Below, piece by piece: positions 35,591-44,939 of a stretch of DNA of 64,000 nucleotides. A program made the position numbers and the translations under genes. Each line of letters begins with the position of its first letter. Position 1 is the first letter of the stretch. A model generated the notes under the pieces. It was not told the DNA's origin, did no database searches, and was given only the letters and a program-made list of their open reading frames with translations. Source of the DNA: Mauremys mutica (taxonomy: Eukaryota; Chordata; Testudines; Geoemydidae); assembly GCF_020497125.1 (NCBI RefSeq), contig NC_059082.1, forward strand, positions 53,404,524 to 53,468,523, read 5' to 3'.

Positions 35591-36224
35591 CTACCCACCG
35601 CTGCTGGTACTGCTTGGGAGTCACCTACAATAGAATGGACATGAGCAAGCACTCGAAGTGCTTTCGTAACTGTTCTTCGAAATGTTTTGCTCATGTTCGT
35701 TCCATGACCCACCCTCCTTCCCTTCTGTTGGAGTTTCTGGCAAGAAAGAACTGAGGGAGGGGGGAGCTGGTGGTGCCCTTATACTGGCACATACGTGCGC
35801 CACTCTAGAGGGCGTGAAAGCCAGTCCCCTACAGATACCACTGAGGAAAAACTTCTGGTACCAGTGCATGTGGCGAGCACACACAACTACAATGGAATGG
35901 ACATGAACAAGGGATCTTGAAGAGCAACAGTTACGAAAGGTAACAGTCTTTTTAGAGTTTGGCACCTAATTTCTCTGAAGATTGTCTGTAGTCAGCAGGC
36001 TCTGTTCCTTCACAGCTCCTATATGGCTACTGAAATGTGCATTACTCCTCTTTCCCCCTGCTGCCCCCTCCTCCCCAACCCCACAGAGTGACTGAGCATA
36101 CTCCATCCTGAGGCTGCAGGGGCTGAACAGGACTTCCCCTGCAATTACTCCTTCAGGCTGCTGTGGCACAGAGCACCAGAGAGACAGTCCTCTACTCTCA
36201 AAACTCCCTCTGCTGGCACAGTTT

Positions 36225-36390
36225 TTTCCTGCTGAAAAAAATAGTGTGTAATCATGTAATTAAAGACTATCATAATGCATATGCACCGGGGGCACAAATT
36301 AAGGCTGGAGAGGCAGCCTTAAATATGCCATTTCCTAATTTGAGTGCTTGACTTTGCAACCTTAACGTTCTTCTAGTTTTTGCTTGTTTT
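36225..36390 (+). repeat. unnamed interspersed repeat pair, copy a
   Basis: 'attaaagactatcataatgca ... gcacaaattaaggc ... catttcctaatttgagtgcttgac' parallels 52395-52540 ('aaagactgtcatgatgcaaacaca ... agcaaattaaggc ... catttcctaatttttgagcatttg'). Confidence 0.6.
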
Positions 36391-39051
36391 GGATGGATGT
36401 TCTGTGTAGAACATGGCTAAGTTAATGTTCCTGAAGCAACCTTAACTTTTAGAGTGTTTTGATCTGAATGCTTGTTCACTCTGGTGACTGTACGGCCTGC
36501 TAGGAAGTCTGTGTTGGATCTATTGCTCTGGATAAAAGTAATGTGTGTTCTTGTCCTGTAAAGTTGAATTGCAGTCTGAGTGCCTCCTTTTTATTTATTT
36601 TTATACTGTAATAACTTCTCCATCTGGATTGCTCTCTGAACTAATCCCTCTGTTTTTTGCCTCGGAGGAGGAGAGTCAATGTTTTTTTTTCTCCTGTTCC
36701 ATGTAAGGTCCTTTTTCAAGGAATTCTCTTGTTCTAATAAACTAGTTCCCTTTACTTTTCTCCAGATAAGAGAAGATTCCGAACTGTGATAGATTCCCTT
36801 CAAATGAGATCTGACCACTTTGTGTAGTGCAAAAGGGCTGGAATCTGGTTGCAAATGACCAGTAGGGAATTCAGTGTGGTGGGAGCTGTGTGCTGGCATA
36901 AGCTCCTATGAATGTCTCCTTTGCCAGCCACATCAAAGCAAGTAATGTTGCAGAATTGGGAGATGCTTAATGGACCCTTTGCCTGTGGTGTAACTTAGAG
37001 TAGCCCCCCACTGACTCTAAACCTCACTGAGGAGAGGGCCAGTGTTGATCACCCCACAGAATCAAGGAGCCATAACCGGCTCTGACATCCCTTCCTCACC
37101 TGTACTGAGTTCACAGTCAGGGGGCTCTTACACTTGTAAGCCCAAACACAGTTCTTCTCAGGTAGGGAGACTATGCTTTTTTGATTGGTGCTTGGCCGCG
37201 TGCTAAACAGGCAGCTCTTGCTTTCCTCTGGCCCAGCCCCCTAATCAATCAACTGTACTAATGCAGCAACTTAGAGGTGGCAAAGGCTTGCGAGACTTCC
37301 TGCCCAATAACTCTGTCCATGCTGAATGCTTCATAGCTGGCTGGCTAGGTGACTGTTTTACTCCCTTCCCCTAATGACAGTAAGGTATGCATGGAGAAGT
37401 GCAAAGCTGAGTCAGTGATCTGTTTAATTTGTCATCCAGTTACTAAGTACAGAACACCTAGCATTTGCTTCCTGTTTCTTGTTTTAAGCATATTCAGCAA
37501 TGCTAGAGGGAAGGAGAGGGAGAGAATCCTGTTCAGTAGCATCCACTGGGAAAGGCAGAAAGCTGACCTGACCTTGAAGAGGGATAACTTTCTCCCTTTA
37601 AAGCCTTCCCTCACTTTTTCCTCCTATTGCCAGAGGTGACTCTGTAGGAGGATAAAGAACCAGGGCATGGGAACACTAGAGTGTGTGTGGGAGGGAAGGG
37701 CAAGTGAGATCAGTGGAAAGGGAAACTGGAGGTTGTTAAATATATAAAATCTGGATCTTCAAATGTTTGAATTTACACATATGTAAGACTTTTGAAAAGT
37801 TATGATGGGGATGTGTATAGAATTCCTCCCCCGATAAGAAAGTTATTTTCTTGACTTGTCACATTGATTTGCTGTCATGGGCTTTATAAAGCTAGTGATA
37901 GAAAAGAGGGATTAAATTATCTTGCTCTTCCCCTGCCAGAGGAATAAATTCCCTACAGTATATTTAAGTGGTTTTCTCCAGCGTAGTTCTGAATGACTCT
38001 GGTGATAGGGCTTCCACCACTTCTCTTGGGAGACTCTTCTACAAGCAAATAAATCTTATGGATAGACAATGTTTGTTACTCATACAAGGGAAATTGTGTT
38101 CTGCTGGCTATTGTTACATTTATTTGTTTTTTTGTAATTTATGGCAAGGGTGCAAAGAAGCTGAGATAGGTGTCCTTTTTACATTTTTGTATTAATCTAA
38201 ATAAACACATTCTACTTTGCTTTTTTTTTCTGTTTCATGTTTATAGTTCTTGTTATAATCCCCTTGTATGAACCTAAAAATTCCTCTCGTGTACTACAGT
38301 AGAAATCCTCCTAAGTCCTTGTACGTTTTTGCCAATGGTATATAAAAGAATACGTTCATACTAAACTTGGCTGCTATAAATACAAGAAGAGAAAATAAGC
38401 AATCTTCACACTTCATAATCAAGCCCCTCCCATCTTCCATCCCCATTTCATCCTTGTTTGGAAGACAAACTCATAACCTTTAAAAAATGTTATTTATGAC
38501 TATCAGTTAAATATCTCATAAATTAATTGCTTATGTAAACTTATACTCAGAATTTCTTGTTGGGTTAGTATGCCATATCTGATGTAAAGTAGGGTTTTTT
38601 GGTAAAATTTCAAAATGTTTAAACAAATAATTAAAAGAATAAAAAATTACTATGTAGTCCTTTATTTCCCCATGTGCAATTTGTGTACAGAGTTGCATCC
38701 CCTGCACAAAAGAGCACACACAAAAAAGTTATCTGCTTTGGGGGTCTGTTTTGTCAATGCATTATTGGAAAGAGTAACTCTTTTCCTTCAGAGTTTCATC
38801 ATGCTTTTATAAATTGGACTGCAACAAATAAGGTTGACAAAAAGGGCATATGGATAAAACCAGGTGTCCAAATTTTATTGCCTGATCAGATAACTTAGAA
38901 ACGAACGAGTGACCCCACAATGTCAGGGAAAGGGTTTTTTAGCTGTATGGATCAAAGAATATGAAGATGGATACTTGTATCTGGTTTTATCATACTAAAA
39001 ATGTTTGTAGATAAATAAAAGTTAATAGTAATATATTTGTTTCTATTCCAG
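36391..39051. other. end of CREBBP intron 2, nothing else recognised
   Basis: Non-coding. Near 37985-38035 'ggtgatagggcttccaccacttctcttgggagactcttctaca' looks like an old LINE fragment, but I could not confirm it. The stretch ends in a pyrimidine-rich acceptor TTTGTTTCTATTCCAG. Confidence 0.5.
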
Positions 39052-39228
39052 ATGGGAATGACGGGTAACACTAGTCCCTTTGGGCAGCCCTTTAGTCAAG
39101 CTGGAGGGCAGCAGATGGGAGCTACAGGCGTGAACCCTCAGTTACCAAACAAGCCAGGCATGGCAAATAATTTGCCTCCCTTTCCTACTGACATCAAGAG
39201 TACTTCAGTTACCAGTGTGCCAAATATG
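39052..39228 (+). CDS. CREBBP: CREBBP exon (human exon 3 equivalent), 177 bp
   Basis: This exon encodes 59 residues of CREB-binding protein, a nuclear lysine acetyltransferase and transcription co-activator. It begins in phase after TTCTATTCCAG and ends ATG|GTAAGT, so both borders fall between codons. The translation starts MGMTGNTSPFGQPFSQ and ends SVTSVPNM. It covers the Gly/Asn/Gln-rich linker between the nuclear receptor-interacting N-terminus and the TAZ1 domain. The GGQQMGATGVNPQL and FPTDIK wording is that of CREBBP; the paralogue EP300 differs strongly here, as I recall it. The exon continues into 57036. No stop or frameshift is present. The exon numbering follows the human gene from memory. 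Confidence 0.93.
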
Positions 39229-39303
39229 GTAAGTTGCATTTAACTCACATGTCATTTTCCCCTTCCTTCTTATGCATCTTCAAAATATATTCCAAGTCCT
39301 AAT

Positions 39304-39577
39304 CAGGGGCGGCTCCAGGCCCCAGCACGCCAAGCGCGTGCTTGGGGCGGCATGCCGCGGGGGGCGCTCTGCCGGTCGCCGGGAGGATGGCAGGCAGCTC
39401 CGGTGGACCTCCCGTAGGCGTCCCCTGCGGATGCTCCACTGAAGCTGCGGGACCAGCGGACCCTCCACAGGCACGTCTGCGGGAGGTCCACCAGAGCCGC
39501 GGGACCGGCGACCGGCAGAGCGCCCCCCGCGGCGTGCCACCATGCTTGGGGCAGCGAAATGGCTAGAGCCGCCCCTG
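39304..39577. mobile_element. GC-rich MITE with 8-bp duplication, 75 bp after a CREBBP exon
   Basis: The ends CAGGGGCGGCTCCAG and (reverse-complemented) CAGGGGCGGCTCTAG bound 274 bp. Flanks are GTCCTAAT (39296-39303) and GTCCCAAT (39578-39585), an 8-bp duplication with one mismatch, as for hAT elements. Long stretches of the interior are also inverted: CCGCGGGGGGCGCTCTGCCGGTCGCC (39356-39381) mirrors the block at 39504-39533. CpG is abundant. Confidence 0.8.
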
Positions 39578-39799
39578 GTCCCAATGTATAAAGTTATGTC
39601 TAGTAAAAACTGAATTCACATTATGCTAGTTTAGATTTTAATGAATGATATTGAAAACTCATTAATCTGATTTTTTTTTCCTCAGTAGCATTGGTCAGCA
39701 AAATATTAAAGGTGAATTGTAAAACAAAAATGAGGTAAGTCCCAAATGTGTAAAGTGCGCTCGCTATCCAGCCTGTAGTGAGCATGAAAGACAGAAATA

Positions 39800-39865
39800 A
39801 GTTTAACAGGATGCTGGGCTCGATGGACCATTGGTCTGACCTGTTTTGGCTGCTATTATGTAACT
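39800..39865 (+). mobile_element. CR1 tail fragment
   Basis: 'aggatgctgggctcgatggaccattggtctgacctg' is the CR1/L3 terminal phrase, also seen degraded at 60735-60785. Confidence 0.6.
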
Positions 39866-40952
39866 AGCATCCACCCTCTCAATAGTTTTTCACCTCAGAA
39901 ATTGGTACTTTTTGTTTCACTGAAGATATTCCAGAATTCATTGTTCTCTGGTATCACAGACACTAGGAATTGCATGGGTTCCTCTGAGACAGTATTGCTT
40001 TCTGTCATATCTCCAGTAAATTGGGAAATAATCAGGAAGGTGGGGTTGGGGATTTTAGAAGCTTATATAAAATTTATTTCTGTGCTCAGTAACCCTCATT
40101 ATTGATTACCAGGCGCATTTAGCAAAAAGTTCTGTCCTTAAAAGGGGACACTACGAACTTGCATTTTTTTGAAATATTTTCTTTGAGTACCCCTAAACAG
40201 TATGCTCTACATTTTTGAAAATTATTAAAACTAAAATTAAGGGGGGGAGCTGTCTCTGTTCCCTGCTGATGTTCAGAATTGAGTGTACCTAAGAGCAACA
40301 TCTCCAACCGTGCTCAGGCCTGCACCTTTCCTTTTCTTTTTGTGCACACTACCACCTGCTGCCTCTTCAGTCTTACACTTTCACCTTTACTTCTGCTGTA
40401 GTTGAGTCTGTAGAGTCTGGGGAAGGGTTTGCACACTCAAAGAAACAGTGAAACTGAATTCACTAAATGCTGTCAAATGCACCCAGCAAACTGAAAAAGA
40501 GAAGATATTTTCCTTTAATCTTAGGGATTCTTTATAAAAATATTGCTACAAAATTTTCAATTTGAGAACCACCCTCTACATCAGTGTTCATTTTTGTTTT
40601 GCAGATCACCTTTAAGAAAAAGCTTCTTTACCAAAATAATCAGCTCCTTCCTAATTTTTTCTAGCTATTAGAATGCTGCTATAAAGGCAACACTGGATTG
40701 TGGCAACACTGAATGAAGGCACAGCTGATTAGAGAGGAGGAGGAGCTTTTTTAATACAATTTTGGAACTCAAAGCGAAAGGAGAAACAGGGTGGAAAACA
40801 ATCAATTACAACAGTTTCTCCTAAAATGATTACTGAAAAATTTGTTGAGCTTTATAAATCAAGTCATCCTTAAGGTTATAAGAGAAGTCTGCCAATTCAG
40901 TTCTTTTATACTATGTGGTATGTAATCATAAGGCTACTTCTAGAATAAGTTT
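39866..40952. other. intron 3 sequence, nothing recognised
   Basis: No motif or terminal repeat was noticed. Confidence 0.4.
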
Positions 40953-41292
40953 CAGTGGTTCTCAAACTGTGGGTTGGGACCCCAAAGTGGGTCGTGATCC
41001 CATTTTAATGGGGTTGCCAGGGCTGGCTTAGACTTGCTGGGGCCCAGGGCCAAAGCCCAAGCCCCACCACCCGAGGCCAAAACCTGAGGATTTCAGCCCT
41101 GCGTGTTGGGACTCAGGTTACAGGCCTCCCTACCTGGAGCTGAAACCCTTGTGCTTCAGCTTTGCCAACCCCCCTCTTGCCCACTGCAGTGGGGCTTGGG
41201 CAGGCTCAAGCTTCGGTCCCCTTTCCTGGGGTCGCGTAGTAACTTTTATTGTCAGAAGGGGATCGCGGTGCAATGAAGTTTGAGATCCCCTG
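40953..41292. mobile_element. probable hAT-type MITE
   Basis: The ends CAGTGGTTCTCAAACT and (reverse-complemented) CAGGGGATCTCAAACT are an inverted pair of a common hAT style. The interior is 'gggttgggaccccaaagtgggtcgtgatccc' and GC-rich. No clean target duplication was found. Confidence 0.6.
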
Positions 41293-42829
41293 AGTTAGGT
41301 AACTAGAAACTTGTTTATATTGGTGGTGAACTTATAGTAAGGTCCAGTATCTTAGGTTGTGGTATCGTTACTTCATAAACTGTGTTTTCACATTTATTAC
41401 TGCAAAGTTAAAGTGCCCTATTGTGCTTAAAATTTATCTAACTGTGCCTGCTGTCATCTTACTGTTAGTAAGAGATGCCACTTCCATCCACAGTCTTGAC
41501 AAAAGACTGAGAGCAAGTGCATTTTGACCACTGTATTGTATTTTAAATGAGAGTTGTGTTTTAAAAATGCCATAATAAAATGAAATGCCCTTTTCATACA
41601 GATTTTTAGAATTGCACTGTGGCATTGGTCACCTTTTAGAACATTGAAGCAACAAATTTGCTTTGCAAGGTTCAGCCATGGTTTCTGAAACATTACTGAA
41701 CTTACTTTGATCCTGTCTGCACTTGCCATTTAAACTTCACACTGGTTCACCTGATCCGCATTTTCAGCAATGTGTAAATTTTCTAATAATATAGACAAAG
41801 TTTGTGTGTACACAGTTGTGCAGTAAATTAATTCTCCAAGTATGTTGTATTGTTTGTCACAAAGGGTTGTATTTGGTTTTAACCTTGTACACTAAGTCCC
41901 AAAATAGATGCGGGAAATGTTGTGTTATGTAAGTTCTATCTGCACCACTACAAGTGTGTGTAAATTCCTAAAACAGCTAAAAGTTTTGTTTTATGTACAA
42001 AGTGGACTGTTTGCTGATAGAGTGAATACTATCTCTGGTATCATTTTGGCTTTGATATGGGAAGTACACTATTGAATGCTCTCATGTTTCTGCTGTGCAA
42101 AACAAATGACTTCTAGTTAGTGCAAATTGCTTGTGAGAATAGTTCTTGTTAGTATACTTTTTTAAAAATATAATTTACTTTGGATTGTGGATGTTTAGAA
42201 TATTGCAGACTTGGCCAGTTTCATGTGGTATTTTATGTGCTTGCTGCTTCTTCACAAAGTAAAATTAAAATATCACTACTTGCTTTAATATCCCTCAATG
42301 TATTAGGAATAATGTAATTGAACTGCTGGTATAGTTTCTATGGAAACTACAAATTCAGTTGTTTTATGCTCTTTAACATGATAGCAGTTACTATAGAAAC
42401 TGATAAAGCCTCTCCATGAGATGCAAATTTCTTACCGTTGGTTGACACTGGAAACTTTGCCATTCTTTAGCAGAAGCATTGATGCACAGATTTCATCCTT
42501 GTCTTCTGGATAACACTCTTAAATCTAGCAGGAATTTCAGGAATCCTCGCTTCAGGCTGTGTCTGAAAGGAAATGTGAATGGGCAGGAGAGGATATAAAT
42601 CTCAAACTTGCAGGTCTTCGTCCCATCCAGTTGTCAGAGGAGTGCTCCTTCATCTCTTGTTTGCGTTGTCTTAAAGATCTATATTTTGGTGGTGTGTTTA
42701 TAGAAGGGGGCTGCTTGACACCTGGTAAAGTCGGGACCCTGTTTATAATTCAATTATGAAGCCATTTGCACAGCTGCATAATTCCTTTTTGAAACTTCAG
42801 TTTAATGCTATAGAATCTAAACACTTCTA
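41293..42829. other. intron 3 sequence, nothing recognised
   Basis: AT-rich non-coding sequence. The left edge of DIRS copy 5 may lie a little before 42830, as its 5' part is eroded. Confidence 0.4.
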
Positions 42830-44560
42830 CGGACAGTTGGGTTCTGGAAATTATCCATCAGGGATACTCCATAGTTTCGCTCTTTGCTGCCTCACAAACT
42901 CCCTTTCCGGTCCCACATTGAGGACCACTCTCATGAGGTGATTCTTCAACATGAGGTAGAATCCCCTTTTGCACCGAGGGGCAATAGAGCGTATCCCACC
43001 TCATCATGGGATGGGGATCTACTCCCTGTATTTTCAATTTCCAAAAAAGACAGAGGGTGGAGACTCATCCCGACCTTTGGCAATTCAACATCTTTATTTG
43101 AAAGCTGAAATTCTGGTTATAGTGGCATTGATAATCTCTTCCCTTCAGGAAAGGATGTGGTTCACAGCTCTTGACACAAAGGACATGTATTTCCACATGG
43201 ACCTTAACCCATCACACGGGAAGTTCCTGCATTTTACGGTTGGCCAGGAACAGTTTCAGGCCCTCCCCTTTTGGCTCACTACAGCACCCAGAACATTTAC
43301 GAAGGTTTTCTCTGTGGTAGCAGCCCAGATGAAGCACCAGGGCTATGCAGCGTTTCCATACCTAGACGACTGACTACTGGTAGGCCACTCTCGTTAGGAG
43401 GTCAGGTCAGCGACAAGGCTTCTCGTACAACTTCTATCAGCCATAGATGTTTGCATAAACAAAGAAAAGTCCATTTTGTTACCCACAAGGACAATAAATT
43501 TCATGGGGGCGACATTGGACTTAATTTCTGCAAGAGCATTTTGCCCTGCAGACAGGATTAATAAAATAACCAACGTGATTCCATGCATTACCTGCAGACC
43601 ACAAACTACAGTGCACAGGTATCTTTCACTGTTAAGCTCATGGCCGCACGCACTTACATGAGTCTGTTTGTCAGACTCCACTTGTGGTGTCTGCAAGCTT
43701 GGCTCCATTCAATCTGCCAACTGAACAAGGACCACATCGATTCCAAGGTGACTGTTTCCACCAGAGTTAACACCTCCCTCATTTGTTGGTCATGACGTGG
43801 GTTCCCATGGCCACCATTGTGACAGATGCCTTCCTCCTGTGGTGGGATGCTCACCTATACAACCACATTGGTCAGGGTACCTGGACCTCATGAGAGAAGA
43901 GGCTACATACAAACATACTGGAAATGAGATCAGTCTGCCTTGCGTGCAAAGCCTCCCTTCCACTCATATGCTTATTCCATGTACAGATAATGTTGAACAG
44001 TATCACCATGGTGGTATATATCAACCAACAGGAAGGAGCAAAATCTCATTTCCTCTGCCTGGAAGCTATCAGACTTTGGAACTGGTGCATCAGGAAGCGC
44101 ATCACCTATATCCCCAGTATTCACAACTCCCTTGCAAACAGACTAAGCAGAAGCTTCTTGGCAGACTGTGAATGGGAGGTTCATGACAATCCTAAGTGAG
44201 ATAGTATCAGAGGGGTAGCCGTGTTAGTCTGGTTCTGTAGAAGCAGCAAAACGTCTGTTAGTCTATATGCTGCAAAACGTCTGTTAGTCTATAAGGTACC
44301 ACAGGATTCTTTGCTGCTTCTAAGTGAGATACTTACACAGTGGGGTACTCCAATATTTGCATCCCAAGCTAACAGAAAGCTCCCCTTATTTTGTTCCAGA
44401 GGAACCATGGGTTGTGACTCCCAAGGCAAGGCTCTTCTGCTGCCTTGGACAAATGGCCTCAGATATGCCTTTCCTCCCATTTCCCTTCTACAAGTTGTGG
44501 GGATGATATGTCATGACAGAACCAGTATCATTCTCCTAGCAGCCTACTGGGCCAGACAGT
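42830..44560 (+). mobile_element. DIRS old copy 5, left part (split by the young DIRS)
   Basis: This is RT/RNase H sequence of an older DIRS. It has WVLEIIHQGYS (42837-42869), HEVILQHEVE, MWFTALDTKDMYFHMDL (43155-43205), the ALPFWLTTAPRTF segment, FPYLDD followed by a stop (43348-43371), and RNase H pieces (YINQQEGAKSHF 44012-44047, HNSLANRLSRSFLAD 44120-44165). The reading stops in the SIILLAAYWARQ segment at 44559, which continues at 50716 beyond the inserted element. Gag is missing, so this copy was already 5'-truncated. Confidence 0.8.
44204..44319. mobile_element. short Penelope-like repeat, 5'-inverted copy
   Basis: A 116-bp insertion in DIRS copy 5 flanked by exact 12-bp duplications of CTAAGTGAGATA (44192-44203 and 44320-44331). 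The left half reads GTATCAGAGGGGTAGCCGTG..AGAAGCAGCAAA, which is the family's 3' end on the - strand. The right half, GTCTGTTAGTCTATAAGG..TTTGCTGCTTCT, is the same family on the + strand. The copy is therefore internally inverted and includes a short tandem echo (ACGTCTGTTAGTCTATA twice). The hammerhead-like part is absent. Confidence 0.75.
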
Positions 44561-44743
44561 TCTTCTTCGAGTGATTGCTCCAATGCATTCCAGTTAGGTG
44601 TGCGCGCCGTGCGTGCACGGCTTCTCCGGAACTTTTTTCCCTAGCAACTCCGGCGGGCCGGCTGGCGCCCCCTGGAGTGGCGCCGCTATGGCGCTAAATA
44701 TATACCCCAGCCGGCCCGTCCGCTCCTCAGTTCCTTCTTACCG
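44561..44743 (+). repeat. left inverted terminal repeat of the young DIRS
   Basis: Runs from TTCTTCGAGTGATTGCTCC to CTCAGTTCCTTCTTACCG. The part from 44575 on is the reverse complement, with few mismatches, of 50499-50672. The outermost 39 bases (44562-44600) are also the exact reverse complement of the internal copy at 50364-50402. Confidence 0.9.
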
Positions 44744-44939
44744 CCCGTGACGGCCGGTCGGAACTGTGGAGTGCTCGTTGGCCTCCACTACCCTAGCTCT
44801 TCCTGTCCTATTTTGTATATATATAGTTAGTTGTATAGTTAGTGATTAGAGTTGTTATAGTTGTTTTAGTGTAGTTGTTCTAGGTTTTAGTAAACGGTTA
44901 AGGGGGGTTTCCCCCCCTTCCCTTCCCCGGTGCGGGCTC

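Larger units (their letters stand above)
30936..35955 (+). mobile_element. DIRS-type retrotransposon, old copy 4, near full length
   Basis: The left terminal region (30936-31165) and right terminal region (35745-35955) are inverted partners: 'ccacatgcactggtgccagaaatttttccc' on the left returns as 'aaaaacttctggtaccagtgcatgtgg' on the right. The internal complementary region is near 35630-35705. The order is gag (start at 31309, to about 33640), RT/RNase H (33750-34950) and tyrosine recombinase (34960-35590). A (TG)n tract has grown in the left repeat (30975-31000), and a 21-bp minisatellite lies in gag (32141-32287). Frames are interrupted by stops. Confidence 0.85.

Noticed and set aside
39280..39584. 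Short proline/arginine-rich frames on both strands
   Set aside because: They fall within a GC-rich MITE with inverted ends and an 8-bp duplication, so they are not coding.
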